A stretch of 45,820 bases of DNA from JAFGMR01 sp964632755 (GTDB lineage: Archaea; Halobacteriota; Methanosarcinia; Methanotrichales; Methanotrichaceae), in the NCBI GenBank assembly GCA_964632755.1, contig CAZWDT010000013.1, forward strand, positions 1-45,820, in the 5' to 3' direction. Of the stretch, positions 17,041 to 24,634 are shown in pieces. A program made the position numbers and the translations under genes. Numbering within the stretch: the stretch's first letter is position 1; each line of letters begins with the position of its first letter. The notes beneath the pieces were generated by a model, which saw nothing but the letters and a program-made list of their open reading frames with translations, was not told the DNA's origin and made no database searches.

Positions 17041-17722
17041 CCCCCCTAAGCCTTGCCATGAGGAGGTTTACGACAAGCGAGATAGACAGGAGGATGATCC
17101 CGAGCGCCATGGAGAGCTCGATATTTCCCATGGAGGTCTGGAGCGCAATGGCGGTCGTGAGAATGCGTGTATAGCCACGAATGTTTCCGCCTATCATCAT
17201 GGCCACCCCAACCTCGGAGAGCGCCCGTCCAAATCCCAGGAGGACGGCTGCGAGGACCGCAGGCCTTGCCTCGCCCACGATTGCGACTATTGCCTGCGAT
17301 CGGGTTGCTCCGAGCGACAGGGCCGTCTCCCTGATCTGGGGGTTGACTCCGCCAAGCGCGGATATCGTCAATCCAACGATGATCGGGAGGATCAGCACGG
17401 TCTGGCCCACGACCATACCCTGGGGGGTGAAGAGAAGGTCCAGGCTTCCCAAGGGGCCGGACCTCGATATGAACAGGAATACCAGCAGGCCTACGATCAC
17501 CGTCGGCAGGCTGTATAATGTCTGGATCAGGTTGATAAGGGGCCGTCTGCCGTAAAAATCTTGAAAGTGGATGAGCCCCCCCAAAGGGACGGCGATGACG
17601 CAGGCCAGAGCGGTGGAAGCAAGCGTAATGGCTAGCGACCTTCCCGCAATCTCCATCACCTCGGGATCGAGGGATGCTATCAGCCAAACGGCCTGAATCA
17701 ATCCCGTTGAGATCTCATCCAC
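17036..17722 (-). CDS. tupB: tungstate ABC transporter permease
   Basis: A 228-aa inner-membrane permease of the BPD_transp_1 family with about five to six hydrophobic segments. The EAA-type loop is visible (SLGATRSQAIVAIVGEARPAV, about 134-154), followed by GFGRALSEVGVAMMIGGN, typical of TupB/WtpB/ModB. The C-terminus (LVVNLLMARLRGD) has the normal end for TupB, so the stop at 17036-17038 may be genuine. It sits between tupA (14 nt upstream) and the ATPase gene (overlapping). Confidence 0.9.
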   Translation of the reverse strand: MDEISTGLIQAVWLIASLDPEVMEIAGRSLAITLASTALACVIAVPLGGLIHFQDFYGRRPLINLIQTLYSLPTVIVGLLVFLFISRSGPLGSLDLLFTPQGMVVGQTVLILPIIVGLTISALGGVNPQIRETALSLGATRSQAIVAIVGEARPAVLAAVLLGFGRALSEVGVAMMIGGNIRGYTRILTTAIALQTSMGNIELSMALGIILLSISLVVNLLMARLRGD

Positions 17723-17736
17723 ATTACCTCTCCTAT

Positions 17737-18648
17737 TTATGCCTCAGCCGGGCAGCCGGATGTTGGGACTGCGCATATATCAGGGGAGCACCCAATGATA
17801 TCGCAGTTGCCAGCTGCCTTGAAGAAGAGCGTCTTGCCGTCTTTCGCATAATCGCCAATGATTCCCTGTCCCTCCTCGGAGACGAGGAAGTCGACGAAGT
17901 TCATAGCGTCCTCGCAGTTTACGCCCGGATGCGTTATCGGACTCACAGGTATCGCTACGTAGACGTTCAGCAGCTCATCTCCTTCCGTTACGAGGGCCTC
18001 GAGGTCTATCTCTCCCTGATAGGCCATGAAGGTGGACATGTCGCATAAGGTGTATGCCGACTTCTCGTTTGCCATCACAAGGGTTGCGCCCATGCCGGTT
18101 CCAGCCTCAGTGTACCATTCCTCGCTCCGATTGAACTCGGATGCGTTGAAGCCCACGTCCTTCCATATCAGCTTCTCCCTCGCATGCGTTCCGGAGTCGT
18201 CGCCTCGCGAGACGAAGCATATGTTTCCGGGATCATTGCGTCCCTTCTCCATGATGGCGAGGAACGCCTCGGAGGGGCTCAAGCCCCGTATTCCAGCGGG
18301 ATCACTGGCAGGCCCCAATACGTAGAAGTAGTTGTAGGCAACGCATCGCCGCTCCAGGCCGTGGCCGTCCTCCACGAACTTAATCTCCCTTATCTTGTCG
18401 TGGACCATGATCACATCGGCGTCGCCCCTCTCGCCAAGCTCGATTGCGATTCCGGTCCCCTTGGAGACGATATCAAGCGTCACGTTGTACTTCTCCTCGA
18501 ACCTCTCCTTGATCACGTCCAATAGGCCTGTATCATACAGGCTCGTGGTGGTAACCAGCCTCAACCTATCGCCATCGGCAGCAGCGCTTGAGCATAAGAG
18601 CGCAACGCCTAAAAGCGATAGGGCTATCTTAAATGTTCTACAGTCCAT
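17737..18648 (-). CDS. tupA: tungstate-binding protein
   Basis: Periplasmic-type substrate-binding protein of TupA. The anion-binding motif TTTSLYDTGLLD lies just after the signal peptide, and SRGDDSGTHAREK at about residue 150 is the TupA signature. The signal segment is IALSLLGVALLCSSAAADG. The chosen ATG (18648) gives a normal signal peptide; a further in-frame ATG upstream (18699) would add 17 residues. The mature protein ends with an extra tail of about 20 residues carrying four Cys (CDIIGC, then PDICAV, then SGC), which I do not know from TupA proteins. First gene of the tupABC operon. Confidence 0.88.
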   Translation of the reverse strand: MDCRTFKIALSLLGVALLCSSAAADGDRLRLVTTTSLYDTGLLDVIKERFEEKYNVTLDIVSKGTGIAIELGERGDADVIMVHDKIREIKFVEDGHGLERRCVAYNYFYVLGPASDPAGIRGLSPSEAFLAIMEKGRNDPGNICFVSRGDDSGTHAREKLIWKDVGFNASEFNRSEEWYTEAGTGMGATLVMANEKSAYTLCDMSTFMAYQGEIDLEALVTEGDELLNVYVAIPVSPITHPGVNCEDAMNFVDFLVSEEGQGIIGDYAKDGKTLFFKAAGNCDIIGCSPDICAVPTSGCPAEA

Positions 18649-18776
18649 TGAGATCGAGCAGTAAACATAACTGCTGACCTTAAAACCATTTTGCCTCATG
18701 TAGTGCTTAATAGCAATCCCCGAAGCCCTCGCGGATGGGCAAGATATATCATCAAGTCGCCTACAGATGTGGACAG

Positions 18777-19736
18777 ATGATGCTAGAAGACTTGTCCATT
18801 TTGGTCACAGGGGGCGCGGGCTTCATCGGCAGCCATCTGGTGGATCTCTTGGTCGAGAGAAACGATGTCACGGTGCTCGACAACATGAGCTCTGGGAGGA
18901 GGGAGAACCTGGAAGGACACCTCTCCAACCCTCGCTTCCATCTTGTGGAAGGCGACCTTCTCGACTCCTTGGCAGCTTACGATGTGCTGGAAGGGACTGA
19001 CTTGGTCTTCCACCTGGCAGCCAATCCCGACGTCCAGGTCGGGGCTCGCGATACTCGCACACACCTAGCCCGAAATGTGATTGCCACATACAACCTCTTG
19101 GAGGCTATGAGGAGGCGAGGGGTGGGGAAGATCGCCTTCACTTCCACATCCACTATCTACGGGGAGGCGACGACGATCCCAACCCCGGAGAGCTATGGGC
19201 CGCTCAAGCCGATCTCCCTCTACGGGGCCTCAAAGCTCTCCTGCGAGGCCCTGATATCGGCCTACTGCCACACTTTCGACATGCAGTCCTGGATCTATCG
19301 CTTCGCAAACATTGTGGGTGTAAGGGGAACACATGGCGTCCTCGTCGACTTCATTCGCAAGCTTCGCGCGAGCCCCAAGGAGCTCGAGATATTGGGCTCA
19401 GGCAAGCAGAGGAAGTCCTACCTGGAGGTCAGGGACTGCGCAAGAGCGATGGTCCAGGGCGTGATGGCCTCAGAGGAGGATGTGAACATATTCAACATCG
19501 GATCCAGGGACGCGATCGATGTCAGCGAGATCGCAGATATCGTGGTTGAGAGTATGGGCCTCGCGGATGTGAAGTATAACTTCACGGGCGGAATCGATGG
19601 ACGTGGCTGGAGGGGAGACGTTTTCGAAATGCTTCTCTCCATAGAGGAGATGGAGAGGGCCGGCTGGAGCCCCGGCTACACCTCCAGGGAGTCGATAGAA
19701 GTGGCAGCAGAGGCGCTCTTGCGGTCCGTCTATTGA
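18777..19736 (+). CDS. NAD-dependent epimerase/dehydratase (UDP-glucose 4-epimerase-like)
   Basis: Extended short-chain dehydrogenase for nucleotide sugars. NAD-binding TGGAGFIGSHLVDLL is at about residues 9-23, VFHLAANPDVQ at about 75-85, the catalytic Ser/Thr region FTSTSTIYGE at about 116-125, and the Tyr-Lys pair YGASK at about 144-148. Of 319 aa, it probably makes a sugar nucleotide for surface glycans. The start at 18777 (or the next ATG at 18780) follows a TATA-like GATATATC (about 18742-18749) at a suitable distance; the ATG at 18735 precedes that box. Confidence 0.88.
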   Translation: MMLEDLSILVTGGAGFIGSHLVDLLVERNDVTVLDNMSSGRRENLEGHLSNPRFHLVEGDLLDSLAAYDVLEGTDLVFHLAANPDVQVGARDTRTHLARNVIATYNLLEAMRRRGVGKIAFTSTSTIYGEATTIPTPESYGPLKPISLYGASKLSCEALISAYCHTFDMQSWIYRFANIVGVRGTHGVLVDFIRKLRASPKELEILGSGKQRKSYLEVRDCARAMVQGVMASEEDVNIFNIGSRDAIDVSEIADIVVESMGLADVKYNFTGGIDGRGWRGDVFEMLLSIEEMERAGWSPGYTSRESIEVAAEALLRSVY

Positions 19737-19776
19737 GTGGATCTTCGTCGAGGGCAAGGCCTCCCCCCCTACAGGC

Positions 19777-20766
19777 CTAGCCAGATCGGATGTTGCTCAT
19801 GGACATGGTCGAGTCCATCCACCAGCTTCCATCGATGAGGGCGACATTGTAGCCCATCGCCCTGAGGGCCCAGTAGAGGGAGGCAGCACCAGGCTGGGCG
19901 TAGACTATGATCGTCTTCTTCTCTTCTAGCCCCCTGCCGGAAAAGAGCTCATCGAGAGCGTCTGGGCCTATCAATTGGCCGCCGGAGTAGATATCCTCTG
20001 CCGGGATCTGTATGGCGCCTTGGAGGTGGATTCTTCCATAGTCCGCGAAGCTCTTTTGGGAGTCCAACAGCTGGACGCCGACGCTTCGGGTGGTGGCCTC
20101 GAGCGTGCTCTCGTTTACTAGAAGCCAGGTACGGGCCTCGACTACGTAGTCCGAGGTGTTGGAACGATTGCCGTAATCGCCTTCCCCGTTCGCAAGCGCG
20201 TGGCCTTCCGATCGATAGGCTTCGGGCCCGCCGTCGAGGAGGCTTAGGTTCTCCTGTCCGAGGTACTCCAAAGCCCAGAATAGGTAGGTCGCGTCGTCGG
20301 TGCCTCCAGAGATCAGGAGATGATCTGAGCGGTTCACCCCAGCCCTCTCCAGGGCCAGCTCTGCCTTCTTGGAATCGAGGGAGCCGCCTGATCGAAGCGT
20401 CTCCCAGTAAACGTTCCTCGCGTCGGGGATGTGACCTGCGGCGAACTCCTGGGGGGATCGTGCATCAAGGACGACTTGGCCCTCTAGAATATGATCAGCA
20501 GAAGTGACTAGCCAGGCCCGGGGATATGACGATGGAGCGGGAATTTGGGCCGGCGTCGCTTGGGTGGCGGGGGTCGTTGCTTGCGGCTGCGGGTAGTAGG
20601 CATCCTTCTGCTCGAACCAGCCGTCCAGGTTGTTCCAGTCGGGACATGTGGGGCAGAAGGAGCCATCCTCGGTCCCGGCAAGCGCGCAGCCGATCAAGGC
20701 GAAAAGCGCAATGATTAACGCGATCAACGACCTTATGCACTGCGTTGAGCAGTCTCTCTCTATCAT
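19777..20766 (-). CDS. rhodanese-like lipoprotein without catalytic Cys
   Basis: A 329-aa exported protein. The signal peptide ends in a lipobox-like LIGC (Cys near residue 27), then a Pro/Thr/Gln-rich linker, then two rhodanese domains (about 85-195 and 210-325). Each has the fold marks: VVLDARSPQEFAAGHIPDA in the first; VQLLDSQKSFADYGRIHLQGA in the second. The active-site loop, which in sulfurtransferases holds Cys, reads ISGGTDDAT in domain 1 and VYAQPGAAS in domain 2, so both lack the nucleophile. It may be a binding rather than catalytic protein. It is not in an operon with obvious partners. Confidence 0.8.
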   Translation of the reverse strand: MIERDCSTQCIRSLIALIIALFALIGCALAGTEDGSFCPTCPDWNNLDGWFEQKDAYYPQPQATTPATQATPAQIPAPSSYPRAWLVTSADHILEGQVVLDARSPQEFAAGHIPDARNVYWETLRSGGSLDSKKAELALERAGVNRSDHLLISGGTDDATYLFWALEYLGQENLSLLDGGPEAYRSEGHALANGEGDYGNRSNTSDYVVEARTWLLVNESTLEATTRSVGVQLLDSQKSFADYGRIHLQGAIQIPAEDIYSGGQLIGPDALDELFSGRGLEEKKTIIVYAQPGAASLYWALRAMGYNVALIDGSWWMDSTMSMSNIRSG

Positions 20767-21005
20767 CGTCTAAATCCCTCTCGACTCTTCGCTCTCCATC
20801 GGTACTGGTCGTTATTTGAGGATTTCGAGAGTGGCTTCCATCTACTGTCCGTTCTGCACCTAGAGCGAGAAGGGCTACGCAGCTTGTTGCAGGACGCGCC
20901 GTCGCCGTTTGATTTTGCGCCAAGCCATGAGTCGCTTTGATGGGCTTCTGATATCTTGCAGCAATCCGATATGCTGCCGAAAATGCTGTAACACGAGCGA
21001 TCTTT
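20767..21005. other. non-coding stretch between chromosomal and AT-rich segments
   Basis: I see no gene here. The base composition falls sharply in GC towards 21000, where the AT-rich cassette begins. No tRNA, direct repeat or integrase site marks the border. Confidence 0.5.
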
Positions 21006-21911
21006 TTATATTTCCTCCCCCATCTCTTCATAACCAAAAAGGACATAACGTGGTTGTCCCGTTCCTACTTGTCTTTTATGGACTTGGATCTTCATCGGCT
21101 TTTCGATGACGTGATTAATTTTGCTTGCATCTTCAATTTCCGGTCCAACCTTTCCTACGATTATATCTTCTTCTTTGATCGAAAATTCAAAGGTGCGACG
21201 TGTAGGCAAAACACCTTGGAACATACCTATAAGTTCCTTATCTTCTTCGTGGATATTATCTTGACTAAGGCGTTCCTTCGTAATCCGGACCTGACTCACA
21301 TCATCAAATTGGAATTTTTTCTCCTCTATATCAAGAACACATAATGCTTCGTGTTCTACCATCGCACCGAGAAATGCACGCATTGCTTCAATAGCACGTG
21401 GATTAACCTCAGCTATGGCATCTGCTAAATCATCATCTGATCCAACAGCCGATTCCATAATCGACATCGTTTGTTCGATCGCTGCCTTAACAGGAGAAAT
21501 TAATATTTCATCTCTAGGCGCCTCTTCAAGTTCGAACCCAAATGATCCTGGAGTCGTTCCAGTTATTATCAAACGGTAGTCCTCACGATTTGGGATCATG
21601 CCACGTGTGCCCAACGGAACGTTTTGGCTGGCGCCGACAGCAGCAACCATATTCACAAACTTATCTAAAACGGTAGCGGCAAACTCAGTGAATATTCCAT
21701 AATTTTTCACGACTGGTTTTCCACGGAATGTCAATCGAACACGGGCTGGCTCAAAAAAAGGAGTCTGTTGAGCAGATAATATCTCCTTCACCTCATTCAA
21801 GCGGGCTTCTAGACTCATCTTCTCGATCACGCTAGATTCAGGCAGCTTACTTATCAATCTCTCCAAAGTGGTCAGCTCTGATAAGTGATAATGATGTTCT
21901 TTTAATATCAT
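21006..21911 (-). CDS. uncharacterised partner of the nucleotidyltransferase-like gene
   Basis: A 301-aa soluble protein with no signal peptide or membrane span and no catalytic motif I recognise. An N-terminal helical stretch (about 1-50, rich in Leu/Glu) is followed by a conserved-looking core RLTFRGKPVV, then VGASQNVPLGTRGMIPNREDYRLIITG (about 92-120) and SFGFELEEAP. The C-terminal third is beta-rich and ends with QPRYVLFGYEEM. Codon use and GC are much lower than in flanking genes. The start overlaps the upstream gene's stop by 4 nt (ATGA) and has a GGAGG ribosome site 6 nt before it (21918-21922). I recall similar proteins as widespread unannotated bacterial ones, which needs a search. 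Confidence 0.75.
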   Translation of the reverse strand: MILKEHHYHLSELTTLERLISKLPESSVIEKMSLEARLNEVKEILSAQQTPFFEPARVRLTFRGKPVVKNYGIFTEFAATVLDKFVNMVAAVGASQNVPLGTRGMIPNREDYRLIITGTTPGSFGFELEEAPRDEILISPVKAAIEQTMSIMESAVGSDDDLADAIAEVNPRAIEAMRAFLGAMVEHEALCVLDIEEKKFQFDDVSQVRITKERLSQDNIHEEDKELIGMFQGVLPTRRTFEFSIKEEDIIVGKVGPEIEDASKINHVIEKPMKIQVHKRQVGTGQPRYVLFGYEEMGEEI

Positions 21912-22486
21912 AACACGCCTCCAGAAGTTATTCGATTGAGTTCATCTCTTGCAGAGTCGTCTTGTGTTTGAGAGAGATTAATTTGCAGATAGCCTTTCCA
22001 GAGTAAGTTGCGTCGGTGAGACCAGATGCTATACCAATATGTGGATTTCGATACGAGATCCTCAGGTATATCGCCATTTAATTGTACAAAGTGGGCATCT
22101 ACATGGTGGTCATCCTTGGTATCTTTGCTATTGAAAAGCCGCGGAGACGTATCGAGTAGCTCTTGCTGTGTAGAGTTATTGGGTAGATGAAAAAAGGTGA
22201 CTACATCGATATCTTTTGGAGGGCGGGATTCTAGTAATTCAATGTTTTCCAAGAAACTTCCATCCACCCACTGAAATCCTTGTGTAAGTCCAACTTTATG
22301 TAATTCTGAGCGGAACGAAAGAAATCCCCTGAGTACTATTAGCCGTTCAGGAGAAGTACCAAATCGCAAGACCAAATCAGTCAAAGAAACCTCGTAGGGC
22401 GATCGTTCAAATGACGTTGGATTAATGGGATCAATTGGTGGTATTACGCCTTTGGAATTCCAGGCTGGAATAACGACGCCACTCAT
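21908..22486 (-). CDS. nucleotidyltransferase-fold protein (DUF6932-like)
   Basis: A 192-aa protein with the pol-beta-type nucleotidyltransferase pattern: DGSF near residue 75, then 14 residues, then KDIDVV with two metal-binding Asp, and later HHVDAHFVQ giving the third acidic residue. The N-terminus (SGVVIPAWNSKGVIPPIDP) resembles the DUF6932 family. The ATG at 22486 is chosen because AAGGAG (22495-22500 on the minus strand) is 8 nt upstream; an ATG at 22513 has no such site. AT-rich like its partner. Whether it modifies RNA, protein or a small molecule is unknown. Confidence 0.75.
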   Translation of the reverse strand: MSGVVIPAWNSKGVIPPIDPINPTSFERSPYEVSLTDLVLRFGTSPERLIVLRGFLSFRSELHKVGLTQGFQWVDGSFLENIELLESRPPKDIDVVTFFHLPNNSTQQELLDTSPRLFNSKDTKDDHHVDAHFVQLNGDIPEDLVSKSTYWYSIWSHRRNLLWKGYLQINLSQTQDDSARDELNRITSGGVL

Positions 22487-22674
22487 TATCAAATCTCCTT
22501 TTATGCATAGCATTATATGAGAGGCCTAATCTAAATATCTATCGGTAATCATTAGCCAATTTCCAGTTTGAATGCACATATATCTACTTATTACAATCTC
22601 ATTAGATTTAAATATATTATTCACAAATCCAACATATTTGCAACCATATAAAGATCTCAGATCTTCAAATCCCC

Positions 22675-22744
22675 GACTTTACGTGGAATCCTAAGACTTT
22701 AGGTGGAGGACCGGAGTTTAGGTGCAAAGCCGGGCTTAGGGAAA
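22675..22744 (+). repeat. four degenerate direct repeats, about 20-bp spacing
   Basis: Copies of a GACTTTAGGTGGA-like unit begin at 22675, 22695, 22714 and (weaker) 22732. The spacing of 18-20 bp is close to two helical turns and the last copy abuts the TATA box at 22746. The arrangement suggests binding sites for a regulator of the downstream aldolase gene. Confidence 0.5.
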
Positions 22745-22745
22745 C

Positions 22746-22756
22746 CTATATATATG
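22746..22756 (+). promoter_or_regulatory. TATA box upstream of the aldolase gene
   Basis: CTATATATATG follows the repeat array directly. The proposed TTG start at 22832 is 76-86 nt downstream, so a leader of about 50 nt is expected. Confidence 0.5.
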
Positions 22757-22831
22757 GATAATAATGTCCACCAAAGTACTAAAAAGCACTTTAATGTACG
22801 TATATCTACATTGATCTGGGAAGGTGTACTT

Positions 22832-23629
22832 TTGATAGGAAAGTCGATCAGGATGGAGCGGATATTCAACCGCGGCACAGGCAGGGCAGTGATAGTTCCC
22901 ATGGACCACGGGGTGACCGTGGGACCCATTCGAGGGATAGTCGACATCAAGGGAGTTGCAAATCGCGTTGCCGGAGGGGGCGCGGATGCGGCGATAGTGC
23001 ACAAAGGGGCGGCAGCCTTTGGCCATCGTGGCTATGGAAGGGACCTGGGCCTTATCATCCACCTCTCAGCATCGACTGCTCTTGGTCCCGATCCCAACAA
23101 CAAGGTGCTCGTAGCAACGGTAGAGGAGGCTTTGAAGATGGGCGCGGATGGGGTGAGCATCCATGTGAACGTGGGCGCAGAGGACGAGGGCCATATGCTC
23201 TCCATATTGGGAGAGATCTCCAGAAGCTGCAATGAGTGGGGCATGCCGCTTCTGGCCATGATGTATCCTCGGGGGAGGAAGATCAAAAATGAATATGCAG
23301 AGGAGTACGTCGCCCATGCGGCCAGGGTCGGGGCCGAGCTTGGCGCTGATATCGTCAAGACATCCTATACCGGAAGCCTGGAGAGCTTCTCCCGCGTGGT
23401 GGAGGCCTGTCCCGCACCCATAGTCATCGCAGGCGGTCCTCGAGTGGAGTCTGAGAGGGATCTACTCTCCATGGTTAGGGATGCGGTGGATGCAGGGGCA
23501 AGGGGCGTTGCTATCGGCAGAAACATCTTCCAGCATGAGGATCCAGTTCTCATCACACAGCGGATCTGCGCCGTTGTGCATAAGGATATGAGCGCGGACG
23601 AAGCGCTCGCCATTGGCCATCAAGGATAA
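22832..23629 (+). CDS. 2-amino-3,7-dideoxy-D-threo-hept-6-ulosonate synthase
   Basis: Class I aldolase of the archaeal pathway that makes 3-dehydroquinate for aromatic amino acids (first step, ADH synthase, MJ0400 type). Motifs: RMERIFNRGTGRAVIVPMDHG (about 7-27), GGADAAIVHKGA, VSIHVNVGAEDE (about 109-120), LLAMMYPRG, the Schiff-base Lys in DIVKTSYTGS (about 177-186) and IAGGPRV. Of 265 aa. I chose the TTG at 22832 because the family N-terminus (M-IGKSIRMERIF) starts there and GGAAGGTG precedes it; upstream ATGs extend into the TATA/repeat region. The second pathway enzyme (3-dehydroquinate synthase II) is not adjacent. Confidence 0.9.
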   Translation: MIGKSIRMERIFNRGTGRAVIVPMDHGVTVGPIRGIVDIKGVANRVAGGGADAAIVHKGAAAFGHRGYGRDLGLIIHLSASTALGPDPNNKVLVATVEEALKMGADGVSIHVNVGAEDEGHMLSILGEISRSCNEWGMPLLAMMYPRGRKIKNEYAEEYVAHAARVGAELGADIVKTSYTGSLESFSRVVEACPAPIVIAGGPRVESERDLLSMVRDAVDAGARGVAIGRNIFQHEDPVLITQRICAVVHKDMSADEALAIGHQG

Positions 23630-23656
23630 GAATGTAGAGGGCCAAGGCATCTTGCG

Positions 23657-24580
23657 ATGACCTCGGTCCTGGCCTTCGCCCTCTCTCTCCTCCTGATCGC
23701 GCTTCCTATGGCTAATGGGGAGGCGGTCTACTTCGATGAGGAACCCTTGATCGTCGCGTCAACGCTTGCCCCACCCTTGGAGGCGGGGCGAAGCGGGATC
23801 TTATGCGTAGAGCTCGAGAACGCGGCCGTATCGGATGGTGAAGTGGCCAACTCTTCGGCTGCCCTTTGGCTGAGGGCTTCCCTCTCAAGCCTCGATTCCG
23901 GTCTCCTCGTGCTCTCCGGTCCACAGGTGATCGGCTCTCTTGGACCTGGTGCTGTGAGGAGGGCCCGCTTCCAGGTGAGTGTGCTGGAAGGAGCCGAGGT
24001 CGGCCTCCACCCTATCGAGCTGAACCTAACCTTTGGGAGGCTATCGGGGATGGAGGTCTCGGGGGATCCCGGGTTTCCAGAGATCTATCTCATCTACCAG
24101 AACTCCTCGCAGGTCCTTCCAATCGAGGCCAGGGTGTTGGAGGGTCCCCGGCTCGGGTTGCAGGTGGAGGGGGGGATTGCGCCTGGCGAGAGCGAGGTAG
24201 AGGTCGTTGTTGTCAACAACGGGGAAAACGTCGATGACCTCCGCCTCCTTCCCCAGGTCTCGCAACCGCTTGCATACAAGGGGGAGGCCATCCATCTCGG
24301 TCGCGTGGACGGCGGGAGCAGGGCTGCTGCACGGTTCTCGATCGATGCAGGGGAGCCCCTATTGGAATACTACCCGATATCGTTTCAGCTGGATTATCTC
24401 GTTGATGGCAGCCCCAGGCGCGAGGATCTCGGGGTGGTCATGGAGGCGGGCGGAAGGGGATTTGGCTGGATTCTGCAGGTCGCTCTCGCGCTTCTGCTTA
24501 TAGTGGCAGCTGGAGGGATCGTTCGCCTTCTGATACCGCGCCTTAAGAGGCGCCCGTCGCTTCGACGGCGGAGGTTCTAG
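23657..24580 (+). CDS. exported membrane-anchored protein, S-layer/CARDB-like
   Basis: A 307-aa protein with a signal peptide (VLAFALSLLLIALPMANG), an extracytoplasmic beta-rich body of about 240 residues with two NEW3/CARDB-like halves (VELENAAVSDGE; VVVVNNGENVDDL), and one C-terminal membrane helix (ILQVALALLLIVAAGGIVRLL) followed by a strongly basic tail of Arg and Lys. The topology is outside body, inside tail. It follows the aldolase gene by 27 nt but has no obvious functional link. A product similar in plan is encoded at 9969-11132. Confidence 0.7.
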   Translation: MTSVLAFALSLLLIALPMANGEAVYFDEEPLIVASTLAPPLEAGRSGILCVELENAAVSDGEVANSSAALWLRASLSSLDSGLLVLSGPQVIGSLGPGAVRRARFQVSVLEGAEVGLHPIELNLTFGRLSGMEVSGDPGFPEIYLIYQNSSQVLPIEARVLEGPRLGLQVEGGIAPGESEVEVVVVNNGENVDDLRLLPQVSQPLAYKGEAIHLGRVDGGSRAAARFSIDAGEPLLEYYPISFQLDYLVDGSPRREDLGVVMEAGGRGFGWILQVALALLLIVAAGGIVRLLIPRLKRRPSLRRRRF

Positions 24581-24634
24581 GGAGAGTGGGCGCAAGCGCA
24601 AGAGGGCCTAAAGCATAGAGCAAGAGGCGCATTA

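Noticed and set aside
20495..21046. Minus-strand open frame bridging the rhodanese gene and the AT-rich cassette
   Set aside because: It overlaps two better genes and shows no homology or promoter.
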